64,000 bases of DNA from Marinobacter flavimaris (GTDB lineage Bacteria; Pseudomonadota; Gammaproteobacteria; Pseudomonadales; Oleiphilaceae): contig NZ_PSSW01000001.1 of the NCBI RefSeq assembly GCF_002933295.1, positions 558,001 through 622,000 on the forward strand, read 5' to 3'. Of this stretch, positions 29,147 to 37,249 are shown one piece after another. The notes beneath the pieces were generated by a model. It saw nothing but the letters and a program-made list of their open reading frames with translations, was not told the origin of the DNA and did not search any database. Within the stretch, counting starts at the first letter, position 1, and every line of letters starts with the position of its first letter. A program made the translations under genes and the position numbers.

Positions 29147-30619
29147 ATGAGTCAGTACATACTTTCCATCGATCAAGGTACAACCAGTTCCCGTGCCATA
29201 CTCTTTGACCTACTGGGCAACATACACGCTATCCGCCAACAAGAGTTTCCCCAACATTTCCCGGCAAGCGGCTGGGTTGAGCACAATCCGGAGGATCTCT
29301 GGTCATCGGTTCAGCAGACCTGTGACGCGGTAATGGCCGAAGAGTGTGGTGATTGCGGTAAAGTGGTTGCCGTAGGCATCACCAACCAACGCGAGACCAC
29401 GGTAGTCTGGGATCGGAATACCGGAGAGCCCGTATACAACGCTATCGTCTGGCAGGACCGGCGAACCGCCTCCTACTGCGAGTCCCTGAAACGTGAAGGG
29501 CTCGAACCCTGGGTCAACAGCAAGACCGGTTTGCTGATTGATCCTTATTTCTCGGCCACCAAGATCCGTTGGATTCTGGAAAATGTCGACGGAGTGCGGG
29601 AACGAGCGGAGCGCGGTGAGCTCGCATTCGGTACCGTCGATAGCTTTTTGTTGTGGCGACTAACCGGTGGCCGAGAGCATCGCACTGATGCGACCAATGC
29701 CAGCCGTACGATGCTGTTCAACATTCACAACCAGAAATGGGATCCGGAGCTCCTGGAGCTTTTCGGCATTCCCGAATCGCTGTTGCCGGAGGTGATGGAC
29801 TCTGCCGATCAGTTCGGAGAGATCACAGAGGGTGGAGCCCTTAACGGAACCTCGGTGCTCGGTATTGCTGGAGATCAACAGGCCGCTCTATTTGGTCAGA
29901 CCTGCTTCGGCATTGGCATGGCGAAGAGCACCTACGGAACCGGTTGTTTCCTGATGCTCAACACTGGGGACAAAGCTTTGCAGTCGAAACACCGCTTGCT
30001 CACAACGGTGGCCTATCGGCTGAACGGTAAGCCTACCTACGCCCTGGAAGGCAGTATTTTTATCGCGGGCGCAACCATTCAATGGCTGCGAGACGGACTT
30101 CAGCTAATCCGGAATGCTTGTGAAACAGAGCCGCTCGCAGAGGGTACGCCCATGGACCACGGAGTATATCTGGTGCCAGCATTTACCGGACTCGGCGCGC
30201 CCTATTGGGATCCCAATGCAAGAGGCGCCATTTTCGGTCTTACCCGCGATACCGGTATAAAAGAGATTGTCACGGCGGGCCTGCAGTCTGTTTGCTATCA
30301 GACCAAGGATCTGCAGAAAGCCATGGAAAAAGACGGCATTCGCCCGGTCAACCTCAGAGTTGACGGTGGCATGGTGGCCAACAACTGGGTGCTCCAGTTT
30401 CTGGCTGACATTCTCGGTGCGAGGGTGGATCGCCCGTCGTTGGTTGAAACTACTGCGCTGGGCGCTGCCTACCTAGCCGGCCTGAAAGCCGGAGTCTATG
30501 GCTCTCTTGAGGAACTCTCGGATCTGTGGTGCTGTGACCGGAATTTTGAACCAGTCATGACGAAGCAGAACCGGGACAAGCTTTACGATGGCTGGATCCA
30601 GGCAGTTCAGAAGCTTTGA
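29147..30619 (+). CDS. glpK: Glycerol kinase
   Basis: A 490-residue FGGY-family kinase. The N-terminus [20 protein letters not shown] at ATG 29147 is the family start, although the frame opens 24 codons earlier. Other motifs are [29 protein letters not shown] [27 protein letters not shown] and the C-terminal [16 protein letters not shown]. It phosphorylates glycerol taken up by the ABC importer encoded downstream. No glpF facilitator gene is present here. It converges on the sigma-54 activator gene with a 25-base gap. Confidence 0.96.
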   Translation: MSQYILSIDQGTTSSRAILFDLLGNIHAIRQQEFPQHFPASGWVEHNPEDLWSSVQQTCDAVMAEECGDCGKVVAVGITNQRETTVVWDRNTGEPVYNAIVWQDRRTASYCESLKREGLEPWVNSKTGLLIDPYFSATKIRWILENVDGVRERAERGELAFGTVDSFLLWRLTGGREHRTDATNASRTMLFNIHNQKWDPELLELFGIPESLLPEVMDSADQFGEITEGGALNGTSVLGIAGDQQAALFGQTCFGIGMAKSTYGTGCFLMLNTGDKALQSKHRLLTTVAYRLNGKPTYALEGSIFIAGATIQWLRDGLQLIRNACETEPLAEGTPMDHGVYLVPAFTGLGAPYWDPNARGAIFGLTRDTGIKEIVTAGLQSVCYQTKDLQKAMEKDGIRPVNLRVDGGMVANNWVLQFLADILGARVDRPSLVETTALGAAYLAGLKAGVYGSLEELSDLWCCDRNFEPVMTKQNRDKLYDGWIQAVQKL

Positions 30620-30644
30620 CGATACGATGTTGCGGAAACGCGGT

Positions 30645-32525
30645 TTAGCGAACCCCTAATTCCCGAAGACGCTTGTATAGTGTGTTTCGGCTGATGGCCA
30701 GCTCTCTCGCTGCCTGTGACACGTTGCCAGTGCACTTGCGGTACACCTTGAGAGTTGTGGCGAGTGGATCCTCCTGTTCAACCTCAACGCCCGGGGCTCG
30801 TGGTTCCGCTATCCGTGGATCGGATTCCTCGCCTGCGGCGGTCTCGAATTCTGCAAGAAAGTCTTCCGGTAAATGCCATACCTGCACATCTTCCCCGTCA
30901 GCAATGGCGATCGCCACCCGCAACACGTTCACCAATTGGCGGATATTACCCGGCCAAGGGTGGTTCTCAAAGGCCGAAAGCACTTTAGGAGACAGCTGTT
31001 CCGATTGACCAGGGTCACGGTGTCGGGAATAGAGGTTCTGTATCAGCAGCGACCTGTCGGATCGGTTTCGGAGCGCAGGGAGTTCCACGCATAGCCCGTT
31101 GATCCGGTAGTAAAGGTCCGCCCGGAAATGGCCGCTTTCGATACGTGTGCCCAGTGGTTGGTTGGTTGCGGTAACCAGCAGAATATCAACGGGAACGCTG
31201 TCGGTAGAACCCACTGGCGTAACCAGCCGTTCCTGGAGTACCCGTAGCAGCCTGGATTGGGCCGACAGGGGCATTTCGCCAATCTCATCAAGAAACAGGA
31301 TGCCTTTGTGGGCCTTTCGAATAAAGCCCAGCGAACCCTGCGCCCGGGCGCCGGTGAAGGCGCCGGCTTCGTAACCGAACAGCTCCGACTCAACCAGTTC
31401 CGGCGGAATGGCCGCGCAGTTAACCGCGACCAGTGGTTGATCCTTTCGGTGGGATGCCCGGTGAAGGGCCTTGACCAGCACTTCCTTGCCGACCCCTGTC
31501 TCGCCGGTGATAAGAACCGGGACACCCCGCTGAAGTACTTTGAGACTTTGTGTAGCGCAACGCTTTACTGCCGAATCACCGAACTCCAGGTTGTCGATAC
31601 CCAGCAGCTCATCTGAATAGCAGCCCTCGTTCGACTGAGATAACCGATCGATCCGATTCGGGTTTTCGTTAACCCTTGTAGGGCGTTTGATCCTGGCGCT
31701 CAGTCGCACCTTGCTGCGAGTGGTCAGTTGCAAGGTTTCAGTTTCTGGATGCTCAAGAATTTGATGCCGGCGGCTCGTAAATAACTCATCCAGGCGGGCC
31801 TCGACGGTATTCATTCCCAGTAACTGGTCCGCTCGCTGGTTGCTTGCAATGATCTTTCCGAAATCATCGCAAACCAGGATGCCCGACCAGGGGCTGTCAA
31901 AGTTATCCGCCGTGGTGTTCAGGGTAATCTGAAAATGATCGGGGCCAAACTGACGTTTGATGAGACGATTTTCGACAGATTGTGAAAGTAGCCGAACCAT
32001 GCCGAGGGTGTGGGCCTGTGGCAGGTAAGCGTCGCTGAATACGCTGAGAACCCCTGCAATCTGCCTGTGAGCACCGAAAATGGGTGCCGCAGAACCAATG
32101 ATGCTCCGGTTCGTTTTCAGAAAATGTTCGTTTCGCTGAATCTGGACGGGCGCACTAACAGCAATAGAGGTGCCAATGGCGTTCGTACCGCAATTCTGTT
32201 CTTGCCAGTTCGCACCCGCCTGGAACCAGGGTTTCAGGCGGGTCTCGGTGATACGTTCATCACCCCAGCTGTTCAGTACCGTGGCATGCTGATCGGCAAG
32301 CAGAATGAGGCATCGGCTGCTGGAAAGTACGTTCCGGTAGTAGGGGAGAACCTCAGCCTCGGTCACCGAGAGCAATTCGCTGTACTGGCGGTTTATTTCC
32401 TCCAGTCGGGCAGATTCCGGCATAAGCGGTGTTGGCTCATGGTCGTGTTCAAGGCCCCAGGCAATACAACGGTTCCAAGAATCGGCAATAACGCTCCGGT
32501 AATCCGCATATTCGTTTTTTCTCAT
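30645..32525 (-). CDS. Sigma-54-dependent transcriptional activator, AcoR type (GAF, AAA+, Fis HTH)
   Basis: A 626-residue enhancer-binding protein. The N-terminal region at about 60-190 is GAF-like (CLILLADQHATVLNSWGDE, GTNAIGTSIAVSAPVQI), as in AcoR. A PAS-like stretch follows at about 212-260. The AAA+ domain has Walker A GETGVGKE at 341-348, the sigma-54 contact loop GAFTGA at 388-393 and Walker B ILFLDEIGEMP. A Fis-type HTH ends the protein (GNVSQAARELAISRNTLYKR). It diverges from the glycerol importer operon, which has a -24/-12 promoter, so it probably activates glpSTPQV. The inducer is unknown, with glycerol or an alcohol as guesses. Confidence 0.9.
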   Translation of the reverse strand: MRKNEYADYRSVIADSWNRCIAWGLEHDHEPTPLMPESARLEEINRQYSELLSVTEAEVLPYYRNVLSSSRCLILLADQHATVLNSWGDERITETRLKPWFQAGANWQEQNCGTNAIGTSIAVSAPVQIQRNEHFLKTNRSIIGSAAPIFGAHRQIAGVLSVFSDAYLPQAHTLGMVRLLSQSVENRLIKRQFGPDHFQITLNTTADNFDSPWSGILVCDDFGKIIASNQRADQLLGMNTVEARLDELFTSRRHQILEHPETETLQLTTRSKVRLSARIKRPTRVNENPNRIDRLSQSNEGCYSDELLGIDNLEFGDSAVKRCATQSLKVLQRGVPVLITGETGVGKEVLVKALHRASHRKDQPLVAVNCAAIPPELVESELFGYEAGAFTGARAQGSLGFIRKAHKGILFLDEIGEMPLSAQSRLLRVLQERLVTPVGSTDSVPVDILLVTATNQPLGTRIESGHFRADLYYRINGLCVELPALRNRSDRSLLIQNLYSRHRDPGQSEQLSPKVLSAFENHPWPGNIRQLVNVLRVAIAIADGEDVQVWHLPEDFLAEFETAAGEESDPRIAEPRAPGVEVEQEDPLATTLKVYRKCTGNVSQAARELAISRNTLYKRLRELGVR

Positions 32526-32637
32526 CAGTCGTCACTCAAGCATTCGTTCGTTGTTTTGGTCGACATTCGAGCAGCTTACGCGGGCAATTATGCTAAAGCT
32601 GATGCTCAATAATCTGTGCAAATGCTGTTCAGGTCAA

Positions 32638-32652
32638 TGTTCAGTTTGAACA
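32638..32652. promoter_or_regulatory. TGTTCA-N3-TGAACA palindrome, likely activator binding site
   Basis: TGTTCAGTTTGAACA is a perfect interrupted palindrome about 110 bases upstream of the -24 element, the right distance for an enhancer. Another TGTTCA (32626-32631) and an inverted CGAACA (32666-32671) flank it. Assignment to the adjacent AcoR-like activator is inference. Confidence 0.6.
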
Positions 32653-32760
32653 CAATATTGCTAAACGAACATTTTGGTTTTCGAATGAGAAATTTGCATG
32701 TAGAGAAAAAGCTTTTTAAAACAACGTTATAAGCGAATCAATTTCTTTGCTTGCGCAATG

Positions 32761-32775
32761 TGGTATGTCCTTTGC
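32761..32775 (+). promoter_or_regulatory. Sigma-54 (-24/-12) promoter of the glycerol importer operon
   Basis: TGGTATGTCCTTTGC fits TGGCAYR-N4-TTGC with one mismatch (T for C at position 4). The essential GG and GC doublets are present at the obligatory 10-base separation. It lies 82 bases before the glpS start and downstream of the TGTTCA palindrome. Confidence 0.78.
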
Positions 32776-32857
32776 GTAGAGAGTTCGAAATCGAATTTGC
32801 GCGGCTGATTTACGTCGGTCTCAAAGCGCGTTTCCACAAGAACAAAAAGGAAAGCCT

Positions 32858-33952
32858 ATGTCCTTAACACTGGAGAATCTCTCCCGTGAGGTCGACGGCG
32901 TCGACTACATACGGGATGCCAACCTCACCTTCGAGGCAGGCTCTTTTAATGTTCTGCTCGGCCGGACACTGGCCGGAAAAACCTCGCTGATGCGATTGAT
33001 GGCTGGGCTGGATAAGCCCGATACCGGCCGTCTGATCTACAACGGTGAGGACGTTACAGGGCTGAGCGTGCAGAGCCGCAACATATCGATGATCTATCAG
33101 CAGTTCATCAATTACCCCAATCTGACCGTCTACGAAAACATCGCCTCGCCACTTCGGCTGGCGAGGATGACTGATTCTGAAATTGACCGCCGGGTGAAAG
33201 AAACGGCGTCGATGCTTCGGATTGATCCTTTGCTGAAGCGTTACCCGTTGGAACTGTCAGGTGGTCAGCAGCAGCGAACCGCCATGGCCCGGGCCCTGGT
33301 GAAGGATGCCACCCTGGTGCTATTCGACGAGCCCCTGGTAAACCTCGATTACAAGCTACGGGAAGAGCTTCGGGCGGAACTGCGAGACCTGTTCCGCGAG
33401 CGCCAGTGCATTGCGGTGTACGCCACTACGGAGGCCAATGAAGCCCTGGCACTCGGTGGCACAACCACACTGTTACACCAGGGCCAGGTGGTTCAGAACG
33501 GGCCAGTGATGGATGTCTATCGCGCACCTGTGAACACCCTTGCTGCACAGTTGTTCAGTGAACCCCCGATGAACATGATTCGAGGCCGGGTGTCTGAAAC
33601 CGAGGTGACGTTCGACGAGTACTCCCACCATGCACTTACGCAGGAGCTGTCGAAGCTGGAACCTGGCGATTACTGGTTCGGAATTCGTCCCAGCCATATT
33701 GGTCTGGTCCCCACCAGCGACGATGATCTGGAAATGTCCATGGAGGTAGAACTCAGCGAAATCAGTGGTTCTGAAACCTTCATGCATGTGGAGAACAGTC
33801 ACTTTGAAATGGTGATGCAACTGATGGGAGTGCATCAGTACCACACAGGCGCACCGATCAAGGTATATCTGCCGATCAATAAATTGTTCGTCTTCGACAA
33901 TAACGAACAACTGGTGCACACCCCGTCTCAGGTTTCAGGAGGGTCTGTCTGA
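32858..33952 (+). CDS. glpS: Glycerol ABC transporter, ATP-binding protein GlpS
   Basis: A 364-residue MalK-like ATPase with a C-terminal TOBE/OB domain. The signature LSGGQ (133-137) and the Walker B Glu158 are normal. Walker A is degenerate, GRTLAGKT at 35-42 with Leu for the second Gly, and the H-loop histidine is replaced by Thr191 (VYATTE). Its partner GlpT has the complementary pattern. The operon content (two ATPases, two permeases, a DUF2160 protein, a large binding protein) matches the glycerol importer GlpSTPQV known from rhizobia. The stop overlaps the glpT start by one base (TGATG). Confidence 0.9.
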   Translation: MSLTLENLSREVDGVDYIRDANLTFEAGSFNVLLGRTLAGKTSLMRLMAGLDKPDTGRLIYNGEDVTGLSVQSRNISMIYQQFINYPNLTVYENIASPLRLARMTDSEIDRRVKETASMLRIDPLLKRYPLELSGGQQQRTAMARALVKDATLVLFDEPLVNLDYKLREELRAELRDLFRERQCIAVYATTEANEALALGGTTTLLHQGQVVQNGPVMDVYRAPVNTLAAQLFSEPPMNMIRGRVSETEVTFDEYSHHALTQELSKLEPGDYWFGIRPSHIGLVPTSDDDLEMSMEVELSEISGSETFMHVENSHFEMVMQLMGVHQYHTGAPIKVYLPINKLFVFDNNEQLVHTPSQVSGGSV

Positions 33953-35052
33953 TGGCTGAAATTCAATTGAAATCACTCGCCCACAGTTATAGTGACATGC
34001 CCGAGGGACCAGACGATTACGCAATCCGTCAGCTCGACCATGTCTGGCACAAGGGTGGGGCTTACGCGCTGTTGGGCCCTTCGGGTTGCGGAAAAAGCAC
34101 CATGCTGAACATTATTTCCGGTCTGGTTCAGCCTTCCGAGGGCGAGGTACTTTTCGACGGAAAGCGTGTTAATGAGTTGTCTCCGAGGGACAGGAATATC
34201 GCCCAGGTCTTCCAGTTTCCTGTCATCTACGACTCAATGACGGTCTACGACAACCTGGCGTTTCCGCTGAAGAACAACAAGGTTCCAGCCTCCAAGATCA
34301 AGGCCCGCGTTCATGAGATTGCCGAAGTCCTGGAGATCCAGGACAAGCTCTACAAAAAGGCAAAGAACCTGACCGCGGATGAAAAACAGAAGGTATCCAT
34401 GGGCCGCGGCCTAGTGCGGGAAGACGTGACGGCGATTCTGTTCGACGAGCCGCTGACGGTGATCGACCCGCAGCTCAAGTGGAAGTTGCGCCGCAAGCTC
34501 AAGCAGATTCACGAGCAGTTCGACATCACCATGGTGTATGTCACCCACGATCAGCTCGAAGCCTCCACCTTTGCCGACAAGATTGCCGTGATGTATGGCG
34601 GACAGATCGTCCAGTTTGGTACCCCAACCGAACTCTTTGAACAGCCCAACCATACCTTCGTGGGTTTTTTTATCGGAAGCCCCGGCATGAATCTTATCGA
34701 GGTGCAGCGCTGTGCCCGGGGCGTGTGCTTTGGGAACACGAATGTGTCGCTTGAGCCCTGGCAGGTTGATGTCCTGCAGCGGACCAGGTCTACCAACATC
34801 AAGATCGGAATTCGTCCGGAGTTTGTGGAAGTGTCCTCCGTCGCTTCAGACGACACCTTTGAGGCTGAGGTGATGGATGTCGAGGATCTGGGTACCTACA
34901 AGATCGTTACCGTTCAGCTTGACCACGAAAAAATGAAGGTTCGGGAGAGCGAGGACTTCGCCGCATCAATTGGCAGTCGAGTTTATCTCTCGTTCCCGAA
35001 GCAGTGGTTGAAGCTGTATATGGATGAATTCCTGGTACAGGAGCAAGACTGA
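33952..35052 (+). CDS. glpT: Glycerol ABC transporter, ATP-binding protein GlpT
   Basis: A 366-residue MalK-like ATPase. Walker A is canonical (GPSGCGKST, 42-50), as are Glu166 in ILFDEP and His199 in VYVTHD. The ABC signature is degenerate, LTADE at 140-144 instead of LSGGQ. Paired with GlpS, its intact nucleotide face meets the intact GlpS signature. The C-terminal part is a regulatory TOBE-like domain (NIKIGIRPEFVEVSS). This gene is not the glycerol-3-phosphate antiporter also called glpT in E. coli. It overlaps glpS and glpP by one base each. Confidence 0.9.
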   Translation: MAEIQLKSLAHSYSDMPEGPDDYAIRQLDHVWHKGGAYALLGPSGCGKSTMLNIISGLVQPSEGEVLFDGKRVNELSPRDRNIAQVFQFPVIYDSMTVYDNLAFPLKNNKVPASKIKARVHEIAEVLEIQDKLYKKAKNLTADEKQKVSMGRGLVREDVTAILFDEPLTVIDPQLKWKLRRKLKQIHEQFDITMVYVTHDQLEASTFADKIAVMYGGQIVQFGTPTELFEQPNHTFVGFFIGSPGMNLIEVQRCARGVCFGNTNVSLEPWQVDVLQRTRSTNIKIGIRPEFVEVSSVASDDTFEAEVMDVEDLGTYKIVTVQLDHEKMKVRESEDFAASIGSRVYLSFPKQWLKLYMDEFLVQEQD

Positions 35053-35918
35053 TGCAAAAGGTACAAAACAATAAAGCCTGGTGGCTGGTGCTGCCTGTAT
35101 TTCTGCTCGTTGCCTTCTCGGCTCTCATTCCACTGATGACGGTCGTGAATTATTCGGTCCAGGATATTTTTGGTCCGGGCCAGGCGTTCTTCGTGGGTAC
35201 TGAATGGTTCAAGGAAGTGCTCACCAACGAGCGCCTTCAGGATTCCCTTATTCGGCAATTTATTTTTTCCGGCGCGGTATTGCTAATCCAGATTCCGCTC
35301 GGAATCGGGGTCGCACTGATGATGCCAAAATCTGGCATAAAGGGGTCGCTCTGCCTGATTCTGCTGGCGATTCCGTTGCTGATTCCCTGGAACGTGGTTG
35401 GCACCATTTGGCAGATCTTTGCCCGTGGCGACATCGGTCTTTTCGGCTGGGGGATCAATCAGCTGGGGTTTGACTACAACTATACCGGAGACACCCTTGA
35501 TGCGTGGTTGACGGTTCTGTTGATGGATGTCTGGCACTGGACTCCGCTGGTCGCCTTGCTCTGCTACTCCGGGCTGAGGGCGATTCCGGAGGCCTTCTAT
35601 CAGGCGGCGGAAATTGACCGTGCCTCGAAATGGGCGGTGTTCCGGTATATCCAGCTGCCCAGGCTCAAGAGTGTTCTGATCATCGCAGTGCTGTTGCGGT
35701 TCATGGACAGCTTCATGATCTACATTGAGCCGTTTGTGCTTACCGGTGGCGGCCCGGGCAGCTCCACAACCTTCTTGAGCCAGACACTGACAACCATGGC
35801 AATCGGGCAGTTTGATCTGGGTCGCGCGGCTGCGTTCTCGCTGATCTACTTCCTCATTGTATTGCTGATTTCATGGCTCTTCTTTACCGCCATTACGCAC
35901 GCCGACAAAGAAAAATAA
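35052..35918 (+). CDS. glpP: Glycerol ABC transporter, permease GlpP
   Basis: A 288-residue MalF/UgpA-type inner-membrane permease with about six transmembrane helices. The first is LVLPVFLLVAFSALIPLMTV. The cytoplasmic EAA loop reads EAFYQAAEIDRASKWAVFRY, which couples to the ATPases. The start overlaps the glpT stop (TGATG). It forms the membrane channel with GlpQ. The naming follows the rhizobial glpSTPQV operon and rests mainly on operon context. Confidence 0.9.
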   Translation: MQKVQNNKAWWLVLPVFLLVAFSALIPLMTVVNYSVQDIFGPGQAFFVGTEWFKEVLTNERLQDSLIRQFIFSGAVLLIQIPLGIGVALMMPKSGIKGSLCLILLAIPLLIPWNVVGTIWQIFARGDIGLFGWGINQLGFDYNYTGDTLDAWLTVLLMDVWHWTPLVALLCYSGLRAIPEAFYQAAEIDRASKWAVFRYIQLPRLKSVLIIAVLLRFMDSFMIYIEPFVLTGGGPGSSTTFLSQTLTTMAIGQFDLGRAAAFSLIYFLIVLLISWLFFTAITHADKEK

Positions 35919-35928
35919 GGAGAGTGTG

Positions 35929-36735
35929 ATGAGACAGACACGTTCAAAAAACGTCGGGATTACGCTGTTTATTCTGCTGCTCCTGACTCCGATATACTGG
36001 TTGTTGAACATGTCGTTCAAGACCAATCAGGAAATTCTCGGGGGGCTTACCCTCTGGCCCCAGAATTTCACCCTGGATAACTATGCCGTGATCTTTACGG
36101 ATCCCAGCTGGTACAACGGTTACATCAATTCGATGATCTACGTGTCCATCAACGTGGTGATCACGTTGCTTGTGGCCTTGCCTGCCGCCTATGCGTTCAG
36201 CCGTTACAAGTTCCTGGGTGACAAGCACCTGTTCTTCTGGCTGCTGAGCAACCGGATGGCGCCGCCGGCGGTCTTCCTGCTGCCTTTCTTCCAGCTTTAT
36301 TCATCTATCGGCCTGTTCGACACCCATATTGCGGTGGCGCTTGCTCACTGCCTGTTCAACGTGCCCCTGGCTGTCTGGATTCTGGAAGGGTTCATGTCCG
36401 GTGTCCCCCGTGAGTATGACGAGATGGCCTATATTGATGGCTACAGCTTTCCGAAATTTTTCGTGAAGGTGTTCCTGCCGATGATTCGTTCCGGGATCGG
36501 GGTGACGGCTTTCTTTGCCTTCATGTTCTCCTGGGTGGAGCTGCTGCTGGCCCGGACGCTAACGTCCGTGGATGCCCAGCCGATCGGGGCGATCATGACC
36601 CGAACGATAGGGGCGAGCGGTATCGACTGGGGTGTTCTGGCTGCCGCCGGTTCGCTAACCATCATTCCCGGCCTGCTGGTGATCTGGTTCGTTCGTAACC
36701 ATGTTGCCAAAGGCTTCGCCCTCGGACGCGTGTAA
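35929..36735 (+). CDS. glpQ: Glycerol ABC transporter, permease GlpQ
   Basis: A 268-residue MalG/UgpE-type permease with six predicted helices. The EAA loop is REYDEMAYIDGYSFPKFFVK. ATG 35929 has AAGGAG six bases upstream, so the in-frame GTG at 35926 is not used. It is the second channel subunit with GlpP. It is unrelated to the phosphodiesterase called glpQ in E. coli. A short DUF2160 gene follows after 11 bases. Confidence 0.9.
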   Translation: MRQTRSKNVGITLFILLLLTPIYWLLNMSFKTNQEILGGLTLWPQNFTLDNYAVIFTDPSWYNGYINSMIYVSINVVITLLVALPAAYAFSRYKFLGDKHLFFWLLSNRMAPPAVFLLPFFQLYSSIGLFDTHIAVALAHCLFNVPLAVWILEGFMSGVPREYDEMAYIDGYSFPKFFVKVFLPMIRSGIGVTAFFAFMFSWVELLLARTLTSVDAQPIGAIMTRTIGASGIDWGVLAAAGSLTIIPGLLVIWFVRNHVAKGFALGRV

Positions 36736-36746
36736 GGAGACGTTTT

Positions 36747-37022
36747 ATGATTGCCTGGATGAACTGGACTCCGACCGTCGCCATCTTCTTTGCCGTGATT
36801 GCGGGAATTCTGGCGGTAATGACGGTTTACGAAATTGTCTCCCCGTGCACCGAGAGGAAGGGGTTTCTGCCGATAGCCACCACCCGCGGGGATCGGTTGT
36901 TTATTGGATTGCTTTCGGCAGCATATATACATCTGAGCTTCCTGGCGGTCAGCGATATCACCCTTTGGGTGGCGCTCGCTGTCTCTGTGGTTTGGCTCCT
37001 GGTTTTGCTGCGTTGGGGGTGA
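36747..37022 (+). CDS. Small DUF2160 membrane protein of the glycerol importer operon
   Basis: A 91-residue protein with two or three hydrophobic helices (TVAIFFAVIAGILAVMTVYE, then FIGLLSAAYIHLSFLAV and a C-terminal ITLWVALAVSVVWLLVLLRW) joined by a short polar loop with CTERKGFLPI. It matches the DUF2160 family, which recurs between the second permease and the binding-protein gene of such operons. AAGGAG precedes the ATG. It may be a subunit or assembly factor of the importer; no biochemical role is known to me. Confidence 0.87.
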   Translation: MIAWMNWTPTVAIFFAVIAGILAVMTVYEIVSPCTERKGFLPIATTRGDRLFIGLLSAAYIHLSFLAVSDITLWVALAVSVVWLLVLLRWG

Positions 37023-37131
37023 GTATCGACAAGGGATGTTCGTATGGTGTTTTTTCGAAAATCCTGGTCCTAAAAAAGATTCAGGACTTCTTGTAATGAT
37101 TTCGAAAACGAACTAATTTTGTTTGAATGAT

Positions 37132-37155
37132 CGGAATCGATCACGATAGATTCCG
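37132..37155 (+). other. Hairpin in the gap before glpV
   Basis: CGGAATC (37132-37138) pairs with GATTCCG (37149-37155) around a 10-base loop. It lies in the 227-base gap between the DUF2160 gene and glpV. It could set separate mRNA stability for the highly needed binding protein. There is no T-tract and no clear promoter was seen. Confidence 0.4.
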
Positions 37156-37249
37156 GCAAAAAAGAATAGCGACCAGAAAGAGCGCTATAACTGCGGACAC
37201 GAAACACGGCTGTTTCGTTCCATTCATTAAATGTCGAACGAGGTTGGAT

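Noticed and set aside
32858..33952. GlpS as a decayed ATPase pseudogene because of its broken Walker A and H-loop
   Set aside because: The frame is intact, the signature and Walker B are kept, and the changes are complementary to those in GlpT. This points to a specialised subunit.
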